Source: CAZHBA01 sp964530225 (GTDB taxonomy: Bacteria; Pseudomonadota; Alphaproteobacteria; UBA6615). From it: a stretch of 31,213 nt of DNA. The position numbers and the translations under genes are program-made. This document shows, piece by piece, positions 22,480 to 30,463 of the stretch (positions are counted from its first letter, which is position 1; every line of letters starts with the position of its first letter). A model generated the notes under the pieces. The model saw nothing but the letters and a program-made list of their open reading frames with translations. It made no database searches and was not told the origin of the DNA. Location: assembly GCA_964530225.1 (NCBI GenBank), contig CAZHBA010000090.1, positions 1 to 31,213 of the forward strand, read 5' to 3'.

Positions 22480-24603
22480 ATGGCTTCAGTAGTTTGGTTC
22501 GCCATCGCCTGTGGCGTATTGGCAATTTTGTATGGCATTTGGGCCTCGCGCGCGGTTTTGGCTATGAGCGCGGGTACGGAGCGGATGCAGGAAATTTCCG
22601 CCGCCGTCCAGGAAGGTGCTGCCGCGTATTTGAACCGGCAATACCGTACCATCGCCATGGTCGGTGTCGTCATCGCGATCGTTTTGCTTGTCCTGCTGAA
22701 ATGGCCGGCTGCGGTTGGTTTCCTCATCGGTGCGGTGCTCTCGGGTGCTACCGGCTATATTGGTATGAACATTTCGGTTCGATCCAATGTGCGGACCACC
22801 GAGGCCGCACGCCAGGGGCTGGGCCAGGGACTATCGACGGCGTTTCGCGCCGGCGCTGTTACCGGTATGCTGGTTGCTGGGTTAGCGCTGCTGGCGGTCG
22901 CCGGCTATTTCGGGTTTCTCACGATATTGCAGAACAACGACGCCATCGGCGGCCGCGACATGGTCGATGCCCTGGTAGCGCTCGGCTTCGGCGCTTCGCT
23001 GATATCGATTTTCGCGCGCCTTGGCGGTGGCATTTTCACCAAGGGCGCCGATGTTGGAGCTGACCTGGTGGGTAAGGTCGAAGCCGGTATTCCTGAAGAC
23101 GATCCGCGCAACGCGGCGGTCATCGCCGACAATGTCGGCGACAATGTTGGCGATTGCGCTGGCATGGCGGCCGATCTGTTCGAGACCTACGCCGTAACGG
23201 TTGTGGCAACGATGGTGTTGATTTCAATATTTCTAGCGGGCAATCCGCTGCTCGATTCGATGATGGTCTACCCACTGGCGATCGGTGGCATTTGTATCGT
23301 CGCGTCGATCATCGGTACGTTCTTCGTACGCCTAGGCACCAGTAACAACATTATGGGTGCGCTCTACAAGGGTTTCATCGCATCTGCGGTCCTGTCCTTG
23401 GTCGGTATCGCCGGTATTACGGAATGGGTAATTGGTTTCGATGCCCAGTTCACGGTTGCCGGCGAGAGCATCAACGGAACGTTACTGTTTTTATGTGCCA
23501 TCGTCGGCTTGGTGGTCACGGGCCTGCTCATTTGGGTGACTGAGTACTACACCGGCACGGAGTACCGGCCAGTGCGCTCCATCGCTCAATCATCGACTAC
23601 CGGGCATGGCACGAATGTCATCCAGGGTCTGGCTATTTCAATGGAGGCGACAGCAGTTCCGGCGCTGATTATCTGCGCCGCGATCATCGTGGCGTTCCTG
23701 CTGGCGGGCCTGCTGGGGATCGCTATCGCGGTTACCGCGATGTTGGCCCTAGCCGGAATGGTTGTGGCGCTCGACGCCTACGGTCCGGTCACCGACAATG
23801 CCGGCGGCATTGCTGAAATGGCCGATCTCGATGAGAGTGTGCGCAAAACGACTGATGCGCTTGACGCGGTGGGTAATACGACGAAGGCGGTGACCAAAGG
23901 TTACGCCATCGGTTCTGCGGGGCTCGGTGCCCTGGTGCTGTTTGCGGCCTATACCGAGGATCTGAGATTTTTCATTAGCCAGCCCGAGGGATATGGATAC
24001 TTCTCCGGTGTGACGCTCGATTTTTCTTTGACCAACCCCTACGTCGTCGTCGGACTGTTCATTGGCGGTATGCTGCCGTTTTTGTTTGGCGCCCTGGGCA
24101 TGACCGCGGTTGGCCGGGCCGCTGGTTCGGTCGTCGTCGAAGTGCGTCGGCAGTTCAAGGAAATTCCCGGCATTATGGAAGGTACCGCGAAGCCGGAATA
24201 CGGCACGTGTGTTGACCTGCTGACGCGTGCGGCGATCAAGGAAATGATCATTCCGTCACTGCTGCCTGTATTGTCGCCGATCGTGCTATTCGTCGTCATA
24301 CTGGCTATCGGCGGTAAAACGGCCGCGTTCTCGGCGCTCGGCGCCATGTTGCTCGGCGTTATCATCACCGGCCTATTCGTCGCTATTTCGATGACGGCAG
24401 GCGGTGGCGCTTGGGACAATGCCAAGAAGTACATCGAGGACGGCAACCACGGAGGCAAGGGTTCTGAAGCCCACAAGGCGGCTGTAACCGGTGATACGGT
24501 CGGCGATCCCTATAAGGATACGGCCGGGCCTGCGGTCAACCCTATGATCAAGATCACCAACATTGTCGCGCTGATGATCCTGGCCGTTTTAGCAGGTTTT
24601 TAA
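22480..24603 (+). CDS. hppA: K+-insensitive proton-pumping membrane pyrophosphatase
   Basis: HppA couples pyrophosphate hydrolysis to H+ translocation across the inner membrane. The 707-residue, roughly 16-span protein has the catalytic core GGGIFTKGADVGADLVGKVE (about 181-200), then IPEDDPRNAAVIADNVGDNV and GDCAGMAADLFETYAVT. The C-terminal acid cluster is TGDTVGDPYKDTAGPAVNP (about 672). The cation switch is visible: GNTTKAVTKGYAIGSAG near 465 has Lys where K+-dependent enzymes have Ala, so this is the K+-independent, proton-pumping class. An AAGGAAG ribosome site precedes the ATG. It faces bamE across a short gap of about 40 bp. PPi released by biosynthesis would be its energy source. Confidence 0.97.
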   Translation: MASVVWFAIACGVLAILYGIWASRAVLAMSAGTERMQEISAAVQEGAAAYLNRQYRTIAMVGVVIAIVLLVLLKWPAAVGFLIGAVLSGATGYIGMNISVRSNVRTTEAARQGLGQGLSTAFRAGAVTGMLVAGLALLAVAGYFGFLTILQNNDAIGGRDMVDALVALGFGASLISIFARLGGGIFTKGADVGADLVGKVEAGIPEDDPRNAAVIADNVGDNVGDCAGMAADLFETYAVTVVATMVLISIFLAGNPLLDSMMVYPLAIGGICIVASIIGTFFVRLGTSNNIMGALYKGFIASAVLSLVGIAGITEWVIGFDAQFTVAGESINGTLLFLCAIVGLVVTGLLIWVTEYYTGTEYRPVRSIAQSSTTGHGTNVIQGLAISMEATAVPALIICAAIIVAFLLAGLLGIAIAVTAMLALAGMVVALDAYGPVTDNAGGIAEMADLDESVRKTTDALDAVGNTTKAVTKGYAIGSAGLGALVLFAAYTEDLRFFISQPEGYGYFSGVTLDFSLTNPYVVVGLFIGGMLPFLFGALGMTAVGRAAGSVVVEVRRQFKEIPGIMEGTAKPEYGTCVDLLTRAAIKEMIIPSLLPVLSPIVLFVVILAIGGKTAAFSALGAMLLGVIITGLFVAISMTAGGGAWDNAKKYIEDGNHGGKGSEAHKAAVTGDTVGDPYKDTAGPAVNPMIKITNIVALMILAVLAGF

Positions 24604-24645
24604 CCGTCACTTGCAAGCGGCTGGGCGTCGGTCGTGAATAGTCCA

Positions 24646-25140
24646 TTATTGATCATTGGACGTGTTGAACCGGCCGATGTTGCCAAAAATCTGTTGGAAG
24701 AAATTCAGTTCGTTGCCGGCTGTTGGGGTTACACGACTGACTAGTTCGACCGGCTTTCCATCGGCCTCGGTATAGGTGGCGATGTTATCGATACGACCGT
24801 CCAGTGCGAACACGATAGCAATTATTTTGCGCTCCCTAACCTTCGGCTTAAAGAAAGCGATCCGTTCGGTCGTCTCGGTGAAATAATACCAGACCTTGTC
24901 CGAGAACAAGCTGCTGGTTGACGGCGTGCCAAGACGCCTCTCGACATCGCGGCGTGTCGACTGTCCAACCTCGACGAGTTCCAGGTCGTCGGGGTTGGGC
25001 GCTTGTCCATGGACGATGACGACAGGTGTACAGGCGCTCAACAGCCCGACAGCTGCTAACAGCGCCAACATCCGCCATGTTCGGGTCAATCGGCCAATAT
25101 TGCAACAGTGTTTGGATCGCAGCATTGCGGCGAGGTCCAT
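24646..25140 (-). CDS. bamE: Outer-membrane assembly lipoprotein BamE (SmpA/OmlA)
   Basis: BamE is a small lipoprotein of the BAM complex that inserts beta-barrel proteins. The 164-residue product has a basic N-terminus, a hydrophobic stretch MLALLAAVGLLSAC and a lipobox LSAC, with Cys near 36-38 as the likely lipidated residue. The SmpA domain follows: LELVEVGQSTRRDVERRLG, TPSTSSLFSDKVWYYFTE, then KVRERKIIAIVFALDGRID. The start is uncertain: ATGs at residues 1 and 6 both leave a long n-region, and none has a clear ribosome site. It is divergent from the UQCC1-like gene. That pairing is common in Alphaproteobacteria. Confidence 0.9.
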   Translation of the reverse strand: MDLAAMLRSKHCCNIGRLTRTWRMLALLAAVGLLSACTPVVIVHGQAPNPDDLELVEVGQSTRRDVERRLGTPSTSSLFSDKVWYYFTETTERIAFFKPKVRERKIIAIVFALDGRIDNIATYTEADGKPVELVSRVTPTAGNELNFFQQIFGNIGRFNTSNDQ

Positions 25141-25219
25141 GATAACTGGGAGCGTTTTTTGCGCCGCGACATTTGCACTGCGCCTTCCTTCGTGTCAACT
25201 AACCGGCTGATAGGAACAG

Positions 25220-25789
25220 GTGCAACACGGTAAACCGATGTTAAAATGGTTCCATGCACAGCGGCAAAAACATGACATCGCTGCGGATATCTATAATCGC
25301 TTGGTCGCCTATGCACGCCGCCCAGAGTTTTATCTATCGTACGGTGTGCCGGATACGATGCTGGGGCGGTTCGAAATGATTTGCCTGCATTCTTTTTTGC
25401 TATTTCGCCGGCTCGGGAAAACTGACAATGCCGGTAGAGAACTGTCCCAGGCCGTCCACGATATTATGTTCGCCGATTTTGACCGGACACTCCGCGAGCA
25501 GGGGATCGGCGATATGGGTATAGGCAAGCGCGTTAAAGAACTGGCAAAAAATTTATATGGCCGCATCGATGCCTATGAAACGGGACTAGCCGGGGAGAAG
25601 ACCAATTTGGCTAGCGCACTGCAGCGCAACCTTTATGCTTCGGTCAGCCCATCTGGCGATGAGGTCGAGGCGATGGTTGCTTATATAAAGGACGCCACCG
25701 AAAAGCTCGACGCACAGCAAACACCCGACATAATGTCGGGACGCGTAGTCTTTCCAGAAGCGGCCACAGCGGTGGAGGCCAAAGCATGA
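25220..25789 (+). CDS. Ubiquinol-cytochrome c chaperone family protein (CBP3/UQCC1-like)
   Basis: A 189-residue protein of the Ubiq_cyt_C_chap family, which in mitochondria assists cytochrome b maturation in complex III; the bacterial role is inferred. Visible: IYNRLVAYARRPEFYLSYGV, PDTMLGRFEMICLHSFLLF, and REQGIGDMGIGKRVKELAKN followed by LYGRIDAYETGL. AGGAACAG lies just ahead of the GTG at 25220; an ATG six codons on (25238) gives a start more like its relatives but has no ribosome site. It overlaps the DUF177 gene by four bases (ATGA), so translation is coupled. Confidence 0.9.
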   Translation: MQHGKPMLKWFHAQRQKHDIAADIYNRLVAYARRPEFYLSYGVPDTMLGRFEMICLHSFLLFRRLGKTDNAGRELSQAVHDIMFADFDRTLREQGIGDMGIGKRVKELAKNLYGRIDAYETGLAGEKTNLASALQRNLYASVSPSGDEVEAMVAYIKDATEKLDAQQTPDIMSGRVVFPEAATAVEAKA

Positions 25790-26328
25790 GCGAGGAAACC
25801 ACAGACGTGATTTCGCCCGAGCTTTCGCGACCGTTTCATTTGGCCGAACTCGCCTTGGATCCGCAACATGAAATTGGAATCAGAACGACAGACGTTGAGC
25901 GAAAGGCCCTGGCGGATCGCTACTCGCTTCTATCTCTGGATGCTTTGGAAGCGCAGTTGACAGTGCGAAACGATGTTTCCGGCGGGATTGTGATCGAAGG
26001 AAACCTGCAGGCCGAAGTTGTCCAGGAATGTGTGATCACGCTGGAGCCGGTAGCCGAGATCGTGGCCAGCCCGTTCGAACAGCGCTACACGTTACGGCAG
26101 ACCGATACGGCGAGCGATTTGGAGTTTGACCCGGACGATATCGAGCCGCCGGAGCCCGTGGTTGGCGAGGCCATAGATCTCGGTGAACTCGTGGCACAAT
26201 ATCTGTCGCTTGCTATAAATCCCTATCCGCGGGTCCCGGGTTCCGATACCCGGGTCGAACAATACCAGGCCGATTCGGCTCGTGAAGGCCCCTTTGCCGT
26301 ATTGTCCAAACTTCGAAATCAAGGCTAA
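25786..26328 (+). CDS. DUF177 (YceD-family) protein
   Basis: A 180-residue YceD/DUF177 protein. The family is linked to 23S rRNA metabolism and almost always lies just before rpmF, as here. The recognisable part runs from about 75 to 160: VVQECVITLEPVAEIVASPF, EQRYTLR, the acidic FDPDDIEPPEPVVGEAIDLG, then ELVAQYLSLAINPYPRVPG. The N-terminal PFHLAELALDPQHEIGI is typical of alphaproteobacterial members. The ATG overlaps the stop of the preceding chaperone gene. About 120 bp separate it from rpmF, where a promoter may lie. Confidence 0.9.
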   Translation: MSEETTDVISPELSRPFHLAELALDPQHEIGIRTTDVERKALADRYSLLSLDALEAQLTVRNDVSGGIVIEGNLQAEVVQECVITLEPVAEIVASPFEQRYTLRQTDTASDLEFDPDDIEPPEPVVGEAIDLGELVAQYLSLAINPYPRVPGSDTRVEQYQADSAREGPFAVLSKLRNQG

Positions 26329-26451
26329 AACCGGGGCAAGACGGGCAGCGGCGCGTTAGTCCCTTGCGGGCGGGCAGATTATTGGCTACTTACCAGCTTC
26401 CTGTCGCGCTGACGTCTGCCGACGGTGGGTCTTGCTGTAAAGGAAAGCACC

Positions 26452-26637
26452 ATGGCTGTACCCAGAAAGAAAGTATCGAAATCACGACGCGGCATGCGCC
26501 GTTCCCATGACGCCTTGAAATCGCCGACTTATGTCGAAGATCGGGAGACCGGTGAATATCACCGTCCGCACCATGTAGATACGGAAACTGGCTTATACAA
26601 AGGCCGGCAAGTCATTCACGTTAAAGAAAAAATCTAA
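26452..26637 (+). CDS. rpmF: 50S ribosomal protein L32
   Basis: A 61-residue ribosomal protein with the standard beginning MAVPRKKVSKSRRGMRRSHD. The middle ALKSPTYVEDRETGEYHRPH, then HVDTETGLYKGRQVI, is the alphaproteobacterial form without zinc-ribbon cysteines. The start is the ATG at 26452 behind AAAGGAAAG; the longer in-frame extension upstream lacks a ribosome site. It heads the conserved rpmF-plsX-fabH series, which ties ribosome and membrane lipid synthesis. Confidence 0.97.
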   Translation: MAVPRKKVSKSRRGMRRSHDALKSPTYVEDRETGEYHRPHHVDTETGLYKGRQVIHVKEKI

Positions 26638-26679
26638 TAACGTCACAGGCCGTTCGCTGCGGCTGGAAAGCGGTCTTCG

Positions 26680-27717
26680 TTGAGCGAGTCCGTCAATATC
26701 GCCCTGGACGCCATGGGTGGCGATAATGCGCCGCATATCGTTGTCGCTGGCGCTAATATCGCGCGCCGGCGGTTTCCCAATGTCCGCTTTCTGCTATTTG
26801 GCAACCGCGAAGAGATTGAACCGCGGGTTGCCAAACAGCGCGGGCTAGGTGATTTTGTCGAAATTCACCATACGCGCGAGCGGGTTGCTGCCGACGATAA
26901 ACCCTCGCAGGTGTTGCGCAGTGGCCGTAACACCTCGATGTGGCTGGCCATCGATTCGCTCAAACACGGCAATTCATCGGGCATCGTGTCGGCGGGCAAT
27001 ACTGGCGCAATGATGGCGATGGCGATGTTCCAATGGCGGACTCTGCCGGGCATCGACCGCCCGGCAATTGCGTCATTTTTTCCTACCTTACGTGGCGAAA
27101 CAGTGATGCTCGATCTGGGCGCCAACATCGCCTGCGATGCCCGTAACCTGGTTCAGTTCGCCGTAATGGGTGAGGTCTTTTCGCGTACGGTTTTAGGTAT
27201 CGAAGACCCGACGCTTGGTCTGCTCAATGTTGGCGAAGAGGACAGCAAGGGAAACGAAGCCCTGAAAACAGCCGCTGGTATAATTCGCAACCTCGATTTT
27301 CCCGGCGAGTTCGTCGGCTTCGTCGAAGGTGACGACATTCCCACCGGTGCCGTCGATGTAGTCATTACCGATGGCTTCACTGGCAATATCGCCCTAAAAA
27401 CGGCGGAAGGCACGGCAAGGCTCATCAACGGGTTCGTGCGCGAAGCGTTCCGCAATTCCTTTTGGGCCAAGATCGGCTACGTGTTCGCCAAGCATTCGTT
27501 GGACAAATTGCGTAGCCGCAGCGACCCACGGCGTTACAATGGTGCGATGTTTCTGGGACTGAATGGCATATGTGTTAAAAGCCATGGCGGGACCGACGCG
27601 GTCGGTTTTGCCACGGCAATTGGGGTCGCACTCGACATGATCGAATACGGTGGCAATCAGATGATTGCTGAGCAAATTGCACGCCTCGACCTTAGCGAAG
27701 CCGGAGGCGCGTCGTGA
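26680..27717 (+). CDS. plsX: Phosphate acyltransferase PlsX
   Basis: PlsX converts acyl-ACP to acyl-phosphate, the donor for PlsY in phospholipid synthesis, at the inner face of the membrane. The 345-residue protein shows IALDAMGGDNAPHIVVAGA at the N-terminus, GRNTSMWLAIDSLKHGNSSG, IVSAGNTGAMMAM, MLDLGANIACDARNLVQFAV, VGEEDSKGNEALKTAAGII, VITDGFTGNIALKTAEGTAR and GLNGICVKSHGGTDAVGF. The start is a TTG at 26680 behind GGAAAG. It sits 42 nt after rpmF and overlaps fabH by four bases. Confidence 0.97.
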   Translation: MSESVNIALDAMGGDNAPHIVVAGANIARRRFPNVRFLLFGNREEIEPRVAKQRGLGDFVEIHHTRERVAADDKPSQVLRSGRNTSMWLAIDSLKHGNSSGIVSAGNTGAMMAMAMFQWRTLPGIDRPAIASFFPTLRGETVMLDLGANIACDARNLVQFAVMGEVFSRTVLGIEDPTLGLLNVGEEDSKGNEALKTAAGIIRNLDFPGEFVGFVEGDDIPTGAVDVVITDGFTGNIALKTAEGTARLINGFVREAFRNSFWAKIGYVFAKHSLDKLRSRSDPRRYNGAMFLGLNGICVKSHGGTDAVGFATAIGVALDMIEYGGNQMIAEQIARLDLSEAGGAS

Positions 27718-28691
27718 CATGGCGTCGTTCGGTGGTTGCCGGTTGTGGTGGTTACCTGCCGCAAAACATTCTTACTAACGATGAGCTGGCGCAGCGCATC
27801 GACACCTCTGACGAATGGATCCGTGACCGCAGCGGTATTGAGATGCGCCACATCGCCGCCGAAGGCGAGATGACTTCCAATCTCGCGACCGCCGCCGCGC
27901 AGTCAGCTCTCGATGCGGCGGGCCTAGCGGTGGAAGATTTGGGGTTAATCCTGCTCGCCACATCGACACCGGACGAGACCTTTCCGGCGACTGCGACCGT
28001 CGTGCAATCCATGCTCGGCGCCAACGGCGCCATGGCGTTCGATATTCAGGCGGTCTGCTCAGGATTCGTCTACGCGCTTGCCACTGCCGACAATTTTATG
28101 AAATCGGGCCAAGTCGATAGCGCCCTGGTGATCGGCGCGGAGACTTTTTCGCGTATTCTCGATTGGCAGGACCGCGGCACGTGTGTGCTGTTCGGCGACG
28201 GAGCTGGCGCCATCGTTCTCAAGGCGGAAGAGGGGCAGAGGACTACGACCGACCGTGGCATCCTGTCGACTCATTTGCATTCCGACGGCCGTTTGCACGA
28301 CCTGCTCTACGTTGATGGCGGACCGTCGTCGACCGGCGACGTCGGGTTTCTGCGCATGGAGGGTAAAGAAGTATTTCGCCACGCGGTGGTAAAAATGGCA
28401 GAGGTCACGGTCGAAGCCCTAAAGGCCAACGATCTGCAGGCGAGCGACATTGATTGGTTTGTGCCCCACCAAGCTAATAAGCGCATTATCGTCGGCACCG
28501 CCAAAAAATTGGGCATTAACCTCGACCGCGTCGTGGTCACCATCAACAAGCACGCCAATACCTCGGCGGCTTCCATTCCCTTGGCTTTATGGGTCGCCAG
28601 CGGTGACAACCGCATCAAACGGGACGATCTGGTTTTGATCGAGGCGCTGGGTGGCGGCATGACCTGGGGTTCCGGTCTGGTTCGCTGGTAG
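27714..28691 (+). CDS. fabH: Beta-ketoacyl-ACP synthase III
   Basis: FabH starts fatty-acid synthesis by condensing acetyl-CoA with malonyl-ACP. The 325-residue thiolase-fold protein has the full catalytic triad: Cys near 115 in DIQAVCSGFVYAL, His near 252 in WFVPHQANKRI, and Asn near 282 in NKHANTSAASIPLAL. Also visible are TSDEWIRDRSGIEMRHIA near the N-terminus and the C-terminal LIEALGGGMTWGSGLVRW. The GTG start overlaps the plsX stop (GTGA), so the two are coupled. A 7-bp hairpin spans its stop codon. Confidence 0.97.
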   Translation: MTWRRSVVAGCGGYLPQNILTNDELAQRIDTSDEWIRDRSGIEMRHIAAEGEMTSNLATAAAQSALDAAGLAVEDLGLILLATSTPDETFPATATVVQSMLGANGAMAFDIQAVCSGFVYALATADNFMKSGQVDSALVIGAETFSRILDWQDRGTCVLFGDGAGAIVLKAEEGQRTTTDRGILSTHLHSDGRLHDLLYVDGGPSSTGDVGFLRMEGKEVFRHAVVKMAEVTVEALKANDLQASDIDWFVPHQANKRIIVGTAKKLGINLDRVVVTINKHANTSAASIPLALWVASGDNRIKRDDLVLIEALGGGMTWGSGLVRW

Positions 28692-28696
28692 CGAAC
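28680..28696 (+). terminator. Hairpin over the fabH stop codon
   Basis: GTTCGCT and AGCGAAC form a 7-bp stem with a GGT loop, and the fabH TAG lies inside it. No T-run follows, so this is at best a weak or factor-assisted terminator between fabH and ihfA. Confidence 0.3.
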
Positions 28697-28919
28697 GCTC
28701 ACGCCTGGCGCTCACGGTGAACCCCAAATGTCCCTAGGGGACGCGATACTATTTCCAAAAAATTAAACGGCAGAAAACGTATAGTTTCGAGGTAGACTGC
28801 TGTGTGTGGTGCGCCCCATAAGCGCCCGCAACTTGGATTAACCACGCCCTCCAATCCTTTGATATTGACGCATTTATCCCCACCATGTACCGTTTCCTTA
28901 AATAAAGGGGAGAGTGACA

Positions 28920-29282
28920 GTGCCGGATACAATCACGCGGGCGCAATTGACCGAAGCGATTTATCAGGAGATTGGTCTGTCGCGTAATGAATCCGCTGAG
29001 TTGGTTGAATCGGTCCTGGCGGAAGTGTCGGGCGCCCTAGTGCGGGGTGAAATGGTGAAATTGTCATCGTTCGGCAGCTTTTCGGTGCGCCAAAAAGGCC
29101 AAAGAACCGGCAGGAACCCAAAAACCGGCGATGAAGTCCCCATCCTGCCGCGCCGCGTTTTAGTGTTCCGGCCCAGCCACGTTCTAAAAAAGAGCATCAA
29201 CGATACCATGGCCATAGGTGCGGACGTAGACTCGGGGGAAGCGCCGCAACTGGAAAGCACGTCACCCGATAGCACACCATAG
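28920..29282 (+). CDS. ihfA: Integration host factor subunit alpha
   Basis: IHF-alpha pairs with IHF-beta to bend DNA for replication, recombination and transcription. It is a 120-residue HU/IHF-fold protein: ITRAQLTEAIYQEIGLSRNE, VKLSSFGSFSVRQKGQRTGR, then the DNA-contacting arm NPKTGDEVPILPRRVLVFRP and SHVLKKSIN. Its C-terminal extension (about 20 residues) is acidic and variable. AAGGGGAGA fits the GTG at 28920 (eight-base spacing) better than the in-frame GTG at 28914, so I start there. The 228-bp upstream gap should contain its promoter. The stop shares a base with the merR start. Confidence 0.95.
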   Translation: MPDTITRAQLTEAIYQEIGLSRNESAELVESVLAEVSGALVRGEMVKLSSFGSFSVRQKGQRTGRNPKTGDEVPILPRRVLVFRPSHVLKKSINDTMAIGADVDSGEAPQLESTSPDSTP

Positions 29283-29734
29283 TGACGACGATGGCGGCCC
29301 CCGCAAGCCAATCAAAGCAATCCGGCGGCAAGTCCGCCGATGCCTTTCGGACCATCAGCGAGGTTGCGGCAACGCTCGATGTGCCGCAGCACGTTTTGCG
29401 CTTTTGGGAAACGAAGTTTTCGCAAGTTCGGCCGCTAAAGCGGGGCGGGGGCCGACGGTACTATCGCCCGGAAGATGTCGAGTTGCTTCTGTCGATTCGC
29501 GGCCTGCTCTACGACGACGGCTACACGATCAAGGGCGTCCAGAAGCTGTTCCGTGAAGGCTCGTTAAAACCGAAGCGGCGCCCTACAAAATCTGCCGACC
29601 CTGAATCCAAAGCGGCAGCATCGGGCAAAGCAAAGGCTGACACCAAACTTTCGCTGGCACAGCGCAAAGCGCTGCAAGGCGTGCTCGACGAACTCGAGCA
29701 ACTAAAGAGCATACTCAAACGCGCTCTAGGCTAG
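29282..29734 (+). CDS. MerR-family regulator (ihfA-linked type)
   Basis: A 150-residue protein. Residues 20-90 are a MerR DNA-binding domain: FRTISEVAATLDVPQHVLRF, WETKFSQVRPLKRGGGRRYY, RPEDVELLLSIRGLLYDDGY and TIKGVQKLFREG. A lysine/alanine-rich linker follows, then a short C-terminal helix (ALQGVLDELEQLKSILKRAL) that could form a coiled coil. There is no effector-binding domain. This gene follows ihfA in most Alphaproteobacteria, but its targets are not well defined. The GTG start overlaps the ihfA stop by one base; an ATG three codons later (29291) is an alternative. Confidence 0.93.
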   Translation: MTTMAAPASQSKQSGGKSADAFRTISEVAATLDVPQHVLRFWETKFSQVRPLKRGGGRRYYRPEDVELLLSIRGLLYDDGYTIKGVQKLFREGSLKPKRRPTKSADPESKAAASGKAKADTKLSLAQRKALQGVLDELEQLKSILKRALG

Positions 29735-30038
29735 CGTCCAACATCGTTTATCTTGGCCACGGCAGTGGTGAGTAGGTATGCCTGCGCGCCCATATTCGCG
29801 TCCGTAAACTGATGTCCATAATTGAGTTGGGATTTTTAGGTTTATTGACGATAGTAATTAATCATGCGCTCACTCGATTGGTTCTTCTTCGAAAGCATCA
29901 TGGTAGCGCTAATTCCTTCTGATAACTGGATCGCCTTTGGAGGTACCCTTTTTGTATGGGTGTTGAGTCTGCAACCGATAAATCGCATATCGGTACGTTG
30001 CCGCCGTCCCGGTAGCCGAGTTATAGTTTGCCCACGGT
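29735..30038 (+). other. Intergenic region before tRNA-Pro
   Basis: About 300 bp without a convincing gene. A plus-strand frame from 29864 runs into the tRNA and looks accidental. The stretch GTTTATTGACGATAGTAATTAATCATGC (29838 onwards, cited only for its AT-rich TTGACG core) is the most promoter-like part. The tRNA promoter should lie somewhere here, but I cannot fix a convincing -35/-10 pair. Confidence 0.4.
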
Positions 30039-30115
30039 CGGGACGTAGCGCAGTCTGGTAGCGCATCACACTGGGGGTGTGGGGGTCGCAGGTTCGAATC
30101 CTGCCGTCCCGACCA
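30039..30115 (+). tRNA. tRNA-Pro (anticodon GGG)
   Basis: A 77-nt gene that folds as a complete cloverleaf. Acceptor CGGGACG pairs with CGTCCCG; the D-arm is GCGC/GCGC; the anticodon stem TCACA/TGTGG holds loop CTGGGGG with anticodon GGG; the T-arm is GCAGG-TTCGAAT-CCTGC. The CCA end is encoded. Its place after ihfA-merR is the usual one in Alphaproteobacteria. Base composition changes directly downstream, and tRNA genes are common integration targets. Confidence 0.97.
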
Positions 30116-30463
30116 ATGATTTCAAACACTTAGAAGAAACGCGCACCACACTGGGAAGCTGTTTTTACTATTATGTTCAGAAAATGTTCAGAGAAAATTC
30201 GATTTGAGAATTTTGCACTCCCGAGTGTGTGGACTGTTTTGAAGCTGCAAGAGGTGAAATCGATCGACGCCGATAGATCCCGGCCGCCGCAAGCGTAACA
30301 ACGGCGTTCGGATGGTGGAAGCGGGTGGCCTGGCGCGCAATTTCGGTTTCTGCGCGTTTTCGTAGGGCGTCGATGTGTTCGTGCCGAGTTTTCTGCCTTG
30401 GAACTTGAACGCCTGTTAGCGGGCCCCATGTGTAGCCTTGACGCAACATCTAGGGGAACGAAT
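30116..30463. other. Atypical junction region downstream of tRNA-Pro
   Basis: No recognised gene. A near copy of part of the tRNA, GCGCACCACACTGGG, lies at 30141-30155 (the tRNA has GCGCATCACACTGGG at 30061-30075). Further on are a direct repeat ATGTTCAGA at 30173-30181 and 30184-30192 and an inverted repeat AAAATTC/GAATTTT at about 30195-30215. A minus-strand frame of 90 residues (30177-30449) has no recognisable family. This could be the end of an inserted element or a scar of one. Confidence 0.4.

Noticed and set aside
29842..30129. Minus-strand 95-residue frame containing GRDGRIRTCDPHTPSVMRYQ
   Set aside because: It is the antisense reading of tRNA-Pro and its flank. This peptide pattern is a well-known spurious database protein produced from tRNA-Pro antisense strands.
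30177..30449. 90-residue minus-strand frame (MLRQGYTWGPLTGVQVPRQK ...)
   Set aside because: Reads plausibly in parts but has no family, no clear ribosome site, and sits in a repeat-bearing junction; not supported enough to call a gene.
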